Shown here: one piece after another, positions 23,501-35,500 of the stretch
How positions within the stretch are numbered: the first letter of the stretch is position 1
How the letters are laid out: every line of letters starts with the position of its first letter
NCBI GenBank assembly: GCA_034509425.1
Contig: JAVTVJ010000220.1
Coordinates: 3,026,001 to 3,090,000 of the forward strand
From: Eopsaltria australis
Lineage: Eukaryota; Chordata; Aves; Passeriformes; Petroicidae
DNA: 64,000 nucleotides
Reading direction: 5' to 3'
Made by a program: the position numbers and the translations under genes
Notes under the pieces: generated by a model
What the model saw: the letters and a program-made list of their open reading frames with translations, nothing else
Databases searched by the model: none
What the model was told of the DNA's origin: nothing

Positions 23501-24180
23501 TTGTACCAATCTGAGGTAGGTAATATGTTTGTGCAAAGAGGAGAGTACTTCAGAGTTGTCCAGATGGAGCCAAAACTGGGAATGCTCAGAGAGTAGATCT
23601 GCCTCATGTATTGAATGTGGGAGAGTAAGGACTAAAGTCAGGTCCTGGAGAGTCACCAAGGGGACTTCCAGCAGGGAATTACTCTTTTGGGTTATACTAA
23701 AACAGGGATTGGGAAGGGAGGGGATGAGGGGACACATATTTCTCTGTCCAATCTGGGGCCAGTAAGCAGCCAGGAAATGCCACACTGTCCCCCCTGCATG
23801 GTCAGGAATGGAGAGAGACCCCAGGTGCTGCTAGAGGAAGGGTCCTGCCCCACCAGCAGCTCCTCTCCGGGGACTGGAACCCACAGGCTTCACCTGCTGG
23901 TGACACCCCAACAGACTCCTGATTTCCAGATGGCATTTGGGGTGTCCAGGCATTTTGGGTGTCCTGTGAACACGCCAGCCTCGCTTTCCCCAGGATGGCA
24001 CGGGCAGCCCAAACCCCATTCCCACGCAGCCTTCCACCCCAAACCCTCCCTCTCCAAGAAACACAACAGCACCTCACCCACAGGAACCCCACAGAGACCG
24101 AAACCACCACGCAGGTGGGACAGAGCCTTTACTGCACTACATAAAGGATCAAACCCAGCAGCCAGGCAGCCCAGGCCCAC
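23501..24180. other. non-coding, no feature seen
   Basis: GC-rich toward 24 kb with long overlapping frames in several phases (up to 199 codons), explained by C-rich composition. No domain recognised. Confidence 0.55.
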
Positions 24181-24480
24181 CCTGTCCCTCGCAGGGTGCC
24201 AGGAGCGGGTGACGCGCGGCTGTCGCGGCGCCGGCGCCTTCCCCACGCGGCTCAATTACGAGCAGACAAGGCAGTGTCACATGTGATTCACAATGTCGAT
24301 TTCATGCTCGCCGTAACCATTTACGAAAGAGCTGCGGAGGTTTTACATTTGATAAGAAATCAGCAGTGTTTGTGTTTGTAAAAGACCGATCACGGAGTGT
24401 GACAGCTCCGAGAGATTGCTGCGGAGCGTTGACTGCGCGTCTCTAGTCTGTCATGGACCCATAAGTATTTATTTCAAATG
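24181..24480. promoter_or_regulatory. candidate conserved non-coding block with retained CpGs
   Basis: A small CpG-rich patch (GACGCGCGGCTGTCGCGGCGCCGGCG at its core) passes into AT-rich sequence that still keeps many CpGs, for example GTCGATTTC, CTCGCCGTAACC, TTTACGAAAG, ACCGATCACGGAG. CpGs in AT-rich DNA normally decay, so their survival points to constraint or to an unmethylated element. Probably an enhancer or distal CpG element. Confidence 0.48.
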
Positions 24481-24510
24481 TTGGTGGGTTGTGCTGTGAT
24501 GGTGGTGTGG

Positions 24511-24535
24511 TTTTCTTTTTCTTTTTTTTTTTTTT
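24511..24535. repeat. poly-T tract
   Basis: T-run of about 25 bp with two C interruptions. Simple repeat. Confidence 0.95.
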
Positions 24536-24860
24536 AAAACCAGGATGTTTGAAAATAAACTGTCAGTCTCTATTTACAGCTGAACAAGTAGAAAATACGA
24601 GAGATTTTCGGTTAAATTGTCAGTTAACAGAATTCAAAATGGAAAAAAATATGTACAGCACTTGCTGGTTTATTACCTGCTGGAAAGAGAGTGTAGTTTC
24701 TAAATTTAGAGATACAGATGTCTCTCTTTCAGGAAACACAGATTGACTGTAGAGCATATTTCAGGTGCCTTTATCTTCCTGAACCCCCCCACCTCGCCTA
24801 CCCCAGCACATTTGCATCCAATTACTAGAGCATTAACTGGTAGGGGCCTGGTGCAATCCT

Positions 24861-25062
24861 ACCTATGCTGGTGTAAATCTCAGCATTTTGACAGAAATGT
24901 TCTGGATTCACCAGCAGAGCTGAGATTGCAGTCTAGCCTCTACAGCCAAGGTCTGGCAGCGTTTTGGAGCCAGGTGACCAGGGCCAGATCCTCATTTTGG
25001 AGACGTCTGGGTCTCTTGAGAGAGTAAAAGGCAATCCTCACTTTTACACCAAGTAGCAGCCT
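24861..25062. mobile_element. possible old amniote DNA-transposon remnant
   Basis: GCTGGTGTAAATCTCAGCAT near 24,868 and the opposed GGATTCACCAGCAGAGCTGAG near 24,904 resemble inverted termini of a widespread sauropsid element whose ends read about gggccagatcctcagctggtgtaaatcagc. GGGCCAGATCCTCA near 24,981 and TTTTACACC near 25,042 fit the same consensus. Heavily decayed. Family name uncertain and recalled rather than checked. Confidence 0.3.
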
Positions 25063-27339
25063 CTTGCACACTTACTAAATGACTTGTCCCTGCCTGAATT
25101 CCCAAACCTCTTCTCCAAAGGCAGGAAGATGCTACATCAGTTCTTGGTGAGTTTTCTTGAGAGCTCAGACACCTGAAGCAGACAGACAGTTTTTGGTGCA
25201 AATTCTCCTGCATTTATACCTGGCTCACTTTCTAAATTCAGGTTTGCTGAACCTTAGCCAAGTGAGTCCAAAATCCTCCCAGTCTCTGCAAGTAGGCAGA
25301 ATAGGAAATACTAATATATACTGGGACTAAGACATTTCACAACAGTATAAATAAGATTAGCCAGGAGCTTTCCCAGCTGTGAATGTCCAGCTATTAAACA
25401 CAATTAGGAGCCAGTTTTGAACTCTTAACAGACAGGTGTTGCCTCTAACTCAACCTCTGGCTCCATTTCAAGCATGAGCTTTCTCAAAAACACAAGAGGA
25501 CAGATGCTATCCTACACTAATAAGTGCTTCATTTCTTGATGGATGCTCTGGGTAGTGAACAGCATCAGAGGAAAAAGGAGAAGAAAGAAAAAGAAATATA
25601 ACATGGAATATTTATACGGGGCCAGGAGTTGTCTGGAATAAATCTGAGCACCTCACAGCTCAGTGGAGCGATATTGGTGAGCCTTGACTGAGGATGTCTC
25701 TGTCTTAACCCACATTGCAGTCTGCAACTGTGCTGGGAGAAAATCATAGACCCAGAAGGAAATAATTCTGTGCTCCATCAAGTCATGGAGGTCTTGGATA
25801 CCACTCTGGAAAGCCTTGGCTCTGTCTGAATTCCACCCAAAATGCTGCCTGTAAAGTCTGGCCCAATGTTTCTGTTTCTACCATGTCCTTGGTAAAGCCA
25901 GGATCCAGTCCCATGGTCAGATCCATCCCATGGATGGAAAATTGATTCAGATGGGTCAAAGGCTCATTTGTGATGGAACAAAACTGCAACAAACTCCTTC
26001 ACTGGGCTTGTTTTGGTATAGCTGGTATGGTTTGGGGATAGTGCTTGCTCTGCTGCAGGGTGGTGGATTTTTCTGCAAGGCTCTGGGAGCCCGTGCCGTG
26101 GTGCTGCTCAGCTGTGCTTCTGCTCTAGTGGCTCCTGGGACTCTACCATGAGTGTTGTAATGACAGAGATGTTTTTTCCCCAAAGCTCCAGCTCTTGAGT
26201 TCTTGTGAATAAGAGAACAATTTGGATTTCTTCCAAGCAAATTTCTAGTTCATGGTTACGGAGAAAAACTTGAAGATCTGAAGCCTGCAGGCTAAGCAAA
26301 AATAAATATATATATTTAGAGGGAAAGAAAAGAAAGAAAGGATTTTAAATTAATTTCTTGACATCTTGCACATCACAGGGCCATGAGTTTCTGACTGCAG
26401 CTGTTGGCTGCTGGAGGTTCATAGCCTGGTAAATGCCTCTACGAGCTAAGATGCCTCAGCCTTTCTGCCTGAGATGTTGCTGAGCCACTGCTGAGAGCAG
26501 CTTCATGCATTTCCTGCTGAGTTTTGCCCCAGGCCTATTCCCAGCTTACCTGAGCATCCCTACCTGGACACTGCTGCTCCTTTCCTTTCCCCACAGGAGT
26601 GCCAAAGCCAGCAGTGCTCAATGCCCTGCTCCAGGCAGGGATGTCAGCCTGAGTCACCGTGCTCATCCTCCTCACGGGCTGCTCCCAAAACCTTTCCCCT
26701 CTTCTCCGTGGCTCCCAAGTGCACAGCTCCAGCTTGCAGCCCCCTGGCCAGCCCACTCCCGGCAGACCTGCCCCTCACTGAGCTCCCTGTGACCAAGAGA
26801 GACCGGCACATTTACTGTGACCGCCTTGTCAAAGGCCAGCATCAGAACTGCCTGTTTGCAAGCTGTGAATTTTCTCCATGTTTATCCCCTGGAGGGGTTG
26901 TTTTGTGGGTTTATTGACTAAATAAGGGTATTGATTTGTTAAGAGCCTTTCTTCCTCCTTTCAGTGGGAAATATTGCTATCTCTTTCGTCTTCTCTGTAC
27001 TCCAGGTGAGAAGTTCTTTTAGTGGCACCATAAATTTCCATCTCTGCTTTTCTCTGCTCTGTAAACAAGTGTTTGCCTGCCCACAGGGGTTAATTTGGTC
27101 ATGTTAAACGCTCTGCAGATCCCTCTTGGGCTCTGCACTCGCAGATTTGCTCTGAAGGAGATCCCCATGCTCGCCCTGCAGGCACCCTCCATCACCCACT
27201 GCATTTCTCCTGACACCCATTGAGAGCTCCAACCACAGCTGCTTCAAGATCAGGGTGTTGCAACAGCCCACACCAAAGCAGTGCTCCCAAAAACAGCTGA
27301 CCAGGATTTCCACTGGGAAAAAGGATGACCTGTAGAGAC
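25063..27339. other. non-coding, no feature seen
   Basis: About 2.3 kb with short overlapping frames only. A small (AT)n patch lies at 26.30-26.32 kb and a purine-rich GAAA patch at 26.32-26.34 kb. No gene or transposon recognised. Confidence 0.55.
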
Positions 27340-27480
27340 CATCTGGGGGCTAACACATGATAATCACTGTTAAGAATGGATGAAGGTCATAATATCATTC
27401 CCTCACATCTGTTTTATAAGGCGAGACACTGGTTATTGCTTGCCATTGTCATGCAACACTTGGATGTGCTGGTGTCCATA
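27340..27480. promoter_or_regulatory. candidate non-coding regulatory block
   Basis: Short repeat-free block with ACATGATAATCACTGTTAAG, GGTCATAATATCATT and TTTTATAAGGCGAGAC cores. Resembles conserved elements in texture. Weak evidence. Confidence 0.27.
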
Positions 27481-27819
27481 AATGCAAAAGATTTTGCTTT
27501 CCAGAAATTCATGGTCTCTGAAAGGTTCCCAGTTTTTTTGGCTTGGACTCAGTGAACCCTTCTTCCTAAAGAGAAAGTGCAGGTCTCAGGGAAAGTGCAC
27601 AGAAAAGTCATCTGTTTCTCAGCTTTTCCAAGGTGTCTCCAGTTTTACAGACCCCTCGTGCCCATGGATAGGTTTCATTTCCCCTTCATTTCCATGAAAT
27701 CCATCCAAAGTCCCAGGCACAAGGAGGAAAGAGGAATAAGTGGTTTGGTTCACAGTGTATTTTCAACTAGAGTAGGATCATCAGCATCCCGGGTCAGATG
27801 AACTTCCTTCATCACATTG

Positions 27820-27970
27820 TTAGGGACCTTTCACCATGATCCTCCTTAGACTAATTCTTCCCTTCTCAAGATTATGCTCCAGCAGTGAAACAAACTGTTT
27901 TAATCTCTTGGGATGCCGGAAGAGATTACAACAAGTTCCATTAATCTATTCCTTGGCTTAACAGTGAGCC
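27820..27970. promoter_or_regulatory. candidate non-coding regulatory block
   Basis: Short AT-leaning, repeat-free block with GACTAATTC, CTGTTTTAATC and CCATTAATC cores. Composition-based call only. Confidence 0.27.
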
Positions 27971-29311
27971 ATAGCAGGCTTTTGAGGGCTGTGCTAGAGC
28001 TGGACCATCAGCAGGGCTACTTGGCTGGCTACTTGTACCAGCAGCAGGTGCTGCAGCCAGTCCCACAGGGCTGGATCCATCCCATCCTCCCCTGGGCTGC
28101 ACGATTTGAGCGTCGTGCCATAAAGGAGTTAATTTTCAGTGTTGCAGTGCTGCACGAGCCTGGGGAGTCAGCAGGGAGCAATCCAACCCCAAACCCGTGC
28201 AATACTTGGGAAATTCACTCTTGTGTGCCCATATCCCTCAGAAGCCTCCTGAGCTGTCAGTGTTATAGATCACAGGGAGGCTGCTGGTGCTGAGGCACCG
28301 TGGCAGCCACCGAAGGTCTTGTGAAACTGTAGGAAACATAATCCCAGAAGGTGCTGTGTCAGCTCCATTATTTATACAGCAGCAGAGCTCTGTAGGCAAT
28401 GGAAGCACAGCTAATGCAACACAGAGGCTGTGGCACCTCTTGGGTATCAGCATCTTGGCCGTGATCTTTGCTCCACTGAACTGTGGGAGGAGAGGGTGCC
28501 CTCGTCTTGGAAATGCCAAGACACAATCCAGTGACTCCGTTCAGAGGGTTCCTGGGATAACATCAGCACAGCACAGTGCACTACCATCACATGAGAGGCA
28601 TTGGAATTGAATGAAAGTACCCCAGAAGAGGAAGGAGGTCTGGCCTGGGCACCAGGCTATGCTACTGGAAACACCAGGGTTATATTTTTGTGATTAGAGC
28701 AGCCAGAAATGCCAACACACTCCTGCAAAGTATTTATCCTCGAGTGTTCCACAGCAGGCACTCTACCAGGACTGATTTGGACACAGCCCAAATGCCTTTA
28801 CAGTAGAATTTGAATCAGTCACCCAAAGGTTTGAACCGTCCAGTTGAGTGGCATAAAACACTGGTTATGCAGCCAGCGATTTCCACCCCGCTGCCCCAAG
28901 AGAAACCCTGATGTCTGATCCCGTGGGTCACGGTGGGAAACAGCAGGTAAGAGCAAGCTCAGGAATACTGCCTGCAACAGCAACACAACATCTGCTGCAC
29001 CAAACCTGCCTCTGGATTCTCCAGCCCGCTGCTGAGCTGACTTACTCCTGCTTTGTGCTGGTGTGAGAGATGAATCAGAGCCTCGGTGTGCGCAGTGAAC
29101 AGATGTCCCAGCAGCTGCTGTGGAGCTCTGCTCGAACCCAGTTGTGCAAGCAGCAGGTTCGGCTGGGTTTCCTCAAACCCAGAGTGCCACAGAAGGCATT
29201 AATAGGCTGTTTGGTGCATGTTGGGAAGCACCCAGAGGATAGCAGAACCACGAGCAATAAACAACTCCGCTTTACAAAGAACAAGTCACGCCACACCAGC
29301 TAGATAGCTGC
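27971..29311. other. non-coding, no feature seen
   Basis: GC-balanced filler with overlapping short frames on both strands and no recognisable repeat family. Confidence 0.55.
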
Positions 29312-29327
29312 TTTTTTTTTTTTTTTT
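29312..29327. repeat. poly-T tract
   Basis: Sixteen T residues directly upstream of a LINE-like stretch, but the orientation does not make it an obvious retrotransposon tail. Confidence 0.95.
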
Positions 29328-29344
29328 GGATCAAATTACAAAAT

Positions 29345-29432
29345 TAGTGGATGAAAAGTCTTACAGAAGATGTAGTGCATCCAGACTTCAGCAGAGCATC
29401 CTTGCAAAATGCTGCTTGAGAAACTCATCCGG
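29345..29432 (+). mobile_element. CR1-like LINE reverse-transcriptase remnant
   Basis: GATGTAGTGCATCCAGACTTC conceptually reads DVVHPDFSRA, close to the CR1 reverse-transcriptase motif DVVYLDFSKAF. After a small deletion and frame change, TGCAAAATGCTGCTTGAGAAACTC reads CKMLLEKL, matching the downstream motif ILLEKL in the right order and distance. The reading frame is broken, so it is a dead fragment. Similarity fades after about 29,460. Confidence 0.55.
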
Positions 29433-31539
29433 ACTGCCTTAGACACGGGCATTAACAGCAGTGCAGACTGAAAAGCATTGGCCAGGCTGTGAACAGAGAG
29501 GAGACACCAAGGGCCAGCAGCACTCTGATGTGCAGGAGCTATGTCACAGGGCCAGCCTTGGCTCAGCTCCACAGAAATAGGGGACATGGGGTGATGGGGA
29601 CACAGCAATTCAACCAGATTGACCTGAAAGGACCCCAATAAGCACCTTCCTAAAAAATATGTCCACAGGGAGTGGTGCCATCATTGTTGAGGGGCTGGTC
29701 TCCCCTCTACCTTGGAAATAAGGTGATCCTGCCCCAGGGCTGTTTTGGGGCTAAGACATGAGATGGAGGTCACCAAGACTATTTTTGAAGCGAAGAGCTG
29801 TTCACCCTGGCCACATCCCCACTGCAAACCCTGCCATCAACCTCCCTTGGCCTCAGGACTGCTCTTTCAAATATATATTTTTTAATGCTGTTTCATTTTT
29901 ACAACAACTTCTGTTAATGAGGAGCAGTGGCAGAGAAAACTTTGGGAAGTTTTGCTGTGAGTGTGAGCGGCAGCTGAGGCAGCCGTGCTGGCCGGGGCTG
30001 ACAGGGGTTGCTGGTTGGCCCTGGTGCAGTTTGGCAGCTGTCACATCTCTCTGCCAGACAAGGCTGACCTCGAGCCTGGGACCCTGTAGCAGGAAGCAGA
30101 ACACATGTCTGGCACATGAGCTGTAGAAAAAGACCCACTTTGGTTGTCACCGGCAGAAAAACTGACACTTTCTGGAGGCTGACATCCTCCTGATCATCCA
30201 GGCAGATCCACGGTCATGAACCTGGGTTTTGGCATCCCAGCAAAGGCACCAGGCTTTCACATGAGGTGCAGACTTGCTATCCAGACTTTCACTGAGGGAG
30301 GAAATTGCAAAGAGGGGTTTGACCATCAATCCTTTTTAAGATCACCGTTCTTGCTCCCTTCTCTCATCAAACTAGGACAACCCCCCATAAAATCCCCCCC
30401 ACCAAGTAAAGCCCATGTGGGAGAGAACAGACATTTCAGCCACGAGCTTCTTTGTTGTCTGCCCTCCTGCTCAACCTCTGATTAAACTTTGGACTCTGAG
30501 TGCCTCCACCCTGCTCACCCCCTTCTACCCTGCTCTTCCAGCCCATCTCCCAAACAGGAGCAGCATCCCTGCATCCTGCTCCAGCAACAAGTGCCCCAGC
30601 CACTGCTGATCTCACCCAAAGCAATCCTGTTGCCATCAAGTCATGTCTGATCATGCCATTAATCTGATTATTTACCATGTATGTGTTTAAATCCTTTGAT
30701 TGCTTCTGCATCTACAGAGATGTTGATAGGTGTTCTGCTAAAGAAGCAGGGCAAAAAAATTCAGCCATACCAAACAGATAAATTCTTCTGCATCCTGTTG
30801 GAAAAGTGTTCAATTCAGGTACACAAGCACACTTAGCAGGTCAAGCACTCAATCAGCGTCAGCTCTCCATGCTGGAAGCCAGCAGCCTGGGCAAGGATTT
30901 TCCAGGCTGGCATGAGTGGGATGGCACCTCTTGGAGAGGAATGGCCAGGAGGGACGTGGCTGTGAGCTGGCATCACCCAGGTCCCACCAGCCTCTCTACC
31001 GACCTTCACCTGCAGAAGCCATCCCTGCATCCACTGAGGCTTTTCAACTCCAAAAAGCTGTCCTTTATTTAATCCAGCTGACAGAGAACCTCAACAAACC
31101 CCCAGTTCTCAAGATTCCCCATCCTCATGGTCCTTCTCAGGCACGTGCCAGCTCCTCCTCTACCCAAATACCCTCTTTGCACAGCCATTTTGCATGGCTG
31201 CAGGGTTGCAGCACCTTTTGGACACCTGTCCATCCTAAAGCCAAGGGGTGAGAGCAGTTGTGCCAGCCTTGCAGCAGCACCCCATCCCTTGTGAGGTTCA
31301 TGTGGCACACAGTGGTTCCTGCATCCTTCACGTGTGTGCTTCCCCTCTCCTTCTCTGGAGCCTGTGCTCCCATCCCTGGGACAGGCAAACATCACCTGAT
31401 TGCTGCACCAGAGGCAGAGGGCAGCGTGGGGGGACCAGGGAGGGCCAAATCAGGTTTGTTTCCCTGATAAAACCTGGGAAGGATTATGGTCTCTTTAAGC
31501 CTGTCTCCACAGCCTTCCAGCTCCCCGCGTGCTGACCCA
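29433..31539. other. non-coding, no feature seen
   Basis: About 2.1 kb of mixed DNA. The first hundred bases may be further LINE decay, but I cannot align them. No gene, RNA or regulatory cluster recognised. Confidence 0.5.
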
Positions 31540-31810
31540 GTCGTGTGCTGTATTAGAATTGTAGAGTAATAAATGAACAGTGGAGGGGTTTGTAATGATG
31601 ATTAGGGACTGAAATTGGTTCAGATTTACAGTGTCACTCAGGAGCGGAGGCAGAGGGGGAAGGCATTCTGCGCGGCCTAATGGATCCATCAACTCGTTTT
31701 GGCTGCTCGGTGGGCCGCGCAGGGTCACCAGGCTTTCCGCTGGCAGCACAAAGCACTTCAATTTTGTTAGGAAATGTATCAATTTAACTGACTTGAGCAG
31801 TGCACGGCGG
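31540..31810. promoter_or_regulatory. candidate conserved non-coding block (left half)
   Basis: Repeat-free sequence with GTAATAAATGAAC, GTAATGATGATTAGGG and TTCAATTTTGTTAGG cores mixed with retained CpGs (CTGCGCGGCC, GGGCCGCGCAGGG). It sits next to an A-tract and continues as a similar block beyond it. The combination suggests a constrained element. Confidence 0.45.
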
Positions 31811-31888
31811 AAAAAAAAAAAAAAAAAAAAGAGAGAGGGGCGAGGGAGCAAGGCTAAAAAAAAAAAAAAAAAAAGGAAAAAAAAAAAA
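31811..31888. repeat. double poly-A tract
   Basis: A 20-base A run, a purine-rich GAGAGAGGGGCGAGGGAG spacer, then about 33 bases of A broken by GG. The tract splits two blocks that both look constrained, so it may be an expanding simple repeat inside one element. Confidence 0.95.
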
Positions 31889-32350
31889 CTAATGAATCTG
31901 GACTCAATTTTCCGCCACACTGCCTCTGCGAACTGTCGGAAACAATGTCTGCGGTCGGGGTGAAGGCAGCGCGGATAGGCTGCCCGCGAGCCGCGGAGAC
32001 GCGCTGCCTCCCGCCAGCCACCGGCCAGGGCTGCCACTCTCCTAACAATGATGTCATTAAAGGTAAATTGGCCTCTATTTCAGCAGGATGATAGTGCTAA
32101 TTGAGTGGGAAAATATAATATAGGGAGCTGTTGTCTGCAGTTAAAGGGAGGAGGGGGACAGATTAAATGGCCTACAATAGTGGGTGTCAGGCACGGCAGA
32201 TGTTGCTTTCCGCTGATAACTGCGCTGACATATCTCGAGCTTGTCAAGGCTGAGGTTTTCAGAGAGACTTACAGCAAAAGGCAGCAGATGGCCCTCCTGA
32301 ATGGGAATGAAGTGCTTAAACAGCCTGGCTGCTGAAGGCAGCTAGTTTGT
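31889..32350. promoter_or_regulatory. candidate conserved non-coding block (right half)
   Basis: Begins with CpG-bearing sequence, then ACAATGATGTCATTAAAGG, TGCTAATTGAG, AATATAATATAGG, GATTAAATGG and CGCTGATAACTGCGC cores without simple repeats. With the CpG patch that follows at 32.35-32.64 kb this is one of the strongest enhancer-like regions of the window. Confidence 0.47.
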
Positions 32351-32640
32351 AAATAGAGGAGTCGGAGGTGTCTTATTGATCCCGCTCACTGCCCGCCAGC
32401 TCGGAGGAGCGGCGGGCGGCGGGGAGCCGCGGGATGGGGCTGCCAGCGGCGGTGGCTGCGCTGGTGACACGGCCGGGGCTGGCAGATGCTGCTGGATGGC
32501 AGCCCGGCGTGCCGGGGCCGAGCAGGGCTCGGTGCTGGCGATGTGTCGCCTTAAAAGTCACAGATGTCAAACGGCAGGACAAAAGTCAGGGCGGTGTCCA
32601 AGCGAGAGGGTGGCGGGGCTCGGACGCTTGTGTCTCCAGC
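32351..32640. promoter_or_regulatory. small CpG island
   Basis: GC-rich stretch with dense CpGs (GGAGGAGCGGCGGGCGGCGGGG and neighbours). It could be an orphan CpG island, an alternative promoter or part of the adjoining candidate enhancer. No TATA box or credible first exon was recognised. Confidence 0.55.
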
Positions 32641-35500
32641 AGCTGCACGGTGCACACTGAGACCTCTGCCCCCCAAAGCAGCCCGCCAGCAACACCCACA
32701 CCGAGCCCAGCCCATGGCAGACCCCATTTGCAACCCCGCTGGGTCATCGTGTACAGAAGGTGAGCACAGGTATTTCAAATACAGGCAGACACGTCCTGGA
32801 AATGCGTGTCCATGAGTGCAACACGCCTGCTGCAAGGCGAGGGTGTGAAACCACGTGCAGCATTAACCAGACTCTGCTGTGTCCAGCCACAAACAGGCCT
32901 TGGTGCCCATCAGACTGACTGGATACCCTCTCAGCGGGATGGAGTTCTGCTTGACTCCGTGAGCTGTGCCTCAGCTGCAGTGGGATGTACTGGGATGTGC
33001 CTCAGTTATACTGGGATGTGTGGGGCAGCACCCTGGGATGTGCTGCATGCTGCAGGAACAAGCCAGGAATGGCACAGAAATCACACACGTGTTGGTGCTG
33101 TATGGATCAGTAATACACACTCAGCTGTGCATTTATGGCCACATTGTCCACGCTAAACTGAATTTTGGAGGATATGAAGGGATGCTGTTATGGCTCCATA
33201 AGCATCCCCCTTCTCTATCTGCCCTTTGGAAATCTTGCAAACACAACTTCCCAAAGCACCCACCAAACTGAAATGGTACATGCACGTGTCTCACTTCCAG
33301 TGGCAAAACCATGCACACAAATCCCCTCTCTTCATGTATGAGACCATCATCAGCTACTCAAGCAGGCTGGGACACAGAGTCAGGAATGTCACACACGTGG
33401 GCAGGAGCAGGCCCAGTTGCCACCCAGAGGTCTCCAGAAACCCTACTCATCCAGGACATCCCGATGCTGATCCGTGTGTGCTAAGCCTTTCCCATGAGCC
33501 TGTCTAAATATAAACACACACACATTGTGCTGTTATTAAATCTATCCAAACATGTAAGCACTCTTCTCACAAAACCACACGGAGGCTGGCACGAACACTT
33601 ACCTGCTTACAAAATGACATAAATTGAGTCTGTATACACAAACACATACACTGACGCAGCTGGGGAAACACACTGCTAATATCCACACCGACAGAGATTT
33701 ACCACTGATGAGACTGCGGCCACGCTCCCTCTCCCACACATCCTCCCCAGCAAAATCCTCCAGCCTGGGGTGGATTCTGTTCTCCCTGGACTCAGTGAGG
33801 CTGCTCTGGTTGTGAGTCCTTGACGCCGGTGTGGTTCAGACCCTGTTCTCTCTGTGCTGACTTGCATGGAATCAAACTGAGGTTCAATTGTCAATTAGGG
33901 ATGTGACGAGCTCATATTCCCAGGCTGCACAAAGCTGAGTGAACCAGCACCAGCACCAAAACTCCCTACAGCGACCCAGCAAAGCACCAGGCCTGGAGAC
34001 TGCCTGGGGACAGGCACCAAGAGCTTTGCACAGATCACAAGCGTGTTCCACCTTCACACTTTGCCACCAGTGGGACAACAGCCATCCTGCAAAACTGGAG
34101 GGTAGGCAAGGGGTGATCCCCAGCCCTGCATGGGCTCCCCACTCTGCACGGGATGTTTCCTCCATGGGAAGGACCTTGGTTTATCCAGATGTGCTGTGCT
34201 GCATGGGATCAAGGCAATATTGTGCTGCTCCTTGCTCTCTTCCATCACCAACTACAAGAACAAACAGGGGTATGCAGCAAACACCATTAAACTGAGGCAT
34301 TAACCTGTTTAAGGCCATTTCTAATCCAAAGGCTGCCAGCAGTCAGATAGATGTGAGTGATGTCTTAACCTCTCTCCACAGGTCCAAGCCAGGGGCTGCA
34401 GGCAAGGGGTCACATTTCATACAGCTCAAAAAAGGAGCATTGGCTACTGGCCAGACCACTGCTTGACCAGGGGAAGGTGACAATAAGACCTTGCTCTTTG
34501 TCTGGGTCTAGGACAGTCTTTTTGGTGCCCCCTGCATTTTCTATCCTCAAGCACCTCACAGCAGTTCCCTTCTCTCCCTGCTGTGTCCCCTCTAGCTTTT
34601 CCTAGGTCACATCCTCTCTTCTCTCTGCCTGTTATCTCTTGACAGTCCATTTCCCCCTTCCTTTAATGCATTTTGTCTTCCCTTCTGTTGTTTCAAAGTC
34701 ACTGTTATTGGCACAGATCAGCAGCCTCAAACCCCAGTTTCTTTGCTGCTCAGGCAATCTGCAGCTCTCCCACACCCCCACTCCAGAACACCCCTCACCC
34801 ACAGGCAGTGCAGGCAGACAACCTCAGCTGAATTTTGCCATGGCTTTGCCAGCAGTCAGGGATTTGGCTGCCATCCACCCACGAGAGGAGCTCCATAATT
34901 TCACACAGTAGGCCTGAACACACCATCAAAGCTCAAGTGCAAGACCAAACATTGGACAAACAGATGTTGAGCCAAGACATTCTGCTTCTCACCCAGTGCC
35001 CTGATTATTGTGTGATGTCTCCAGGCCTCTGCAAACTGCTGCTTTCTGGTACCAGGAGCTCTCCTGGCTTCAATGCAATGTGTTTGCAGCTCTCTCATCT
35101 CCACAGAGATGATGTTCTCCCCACACTCTACTCCTGCCAGGTGGGAAATGGCTGGTGCATGTGGGGATGTCCTGGATTTTGGTCCACTTAGTGGCTGTGT
35201 TTTGTCCAGGAGAAGCCTCCAAAAGGAAGAAGAGGGAGTTGTGCCTGGAAAAGGGAAGCTTTGACTACACCCAAGTAAGTCATGAGCCCTTAGGAAGCCC
35301 ACAGAACATTCAGAGATGTGAGGAAACCAGCTTGGACACCTCCACCACATCAAACTCATTGGTCTGAGTGAACTTCCCCCATGGATCCTGAGGGACCCTC
35401 AGTCCAGAGGATGGGGTGTCACTGCCCCAGTTACACACTTGGTGCATGAAGAAACTCCTCTGCACAGAGGGAGAAGCTCCTTAACGGGTAGCCCCACATT
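32641..35500. other. non-coding, no gene seen
   Basis: About 2.9 kb of mixed DNA. Imperfect reiterations of CTGGGATGTG at 32,979-33,040 form a degenerate minisatellite. AAACTGAGGCATTAACC near 34,288 faintly recalls an antisense MIR core but is too short to call. A (CA)n patch of about 12 bases lies near 33,513. Confidence 0.5.

Noticed and set aside
23687..24286. 199-codon open frame on the plus strand
   Set aside because: C-rich sequence with parallel long frames in other phases. No domain and no codon-position pattern visible.
34286..34320. AAACTGAGGCATTAACC, resembling antisense MIR
   Set aside because: Only one short word fits, and the expected ggtcacacagc segment is absent.
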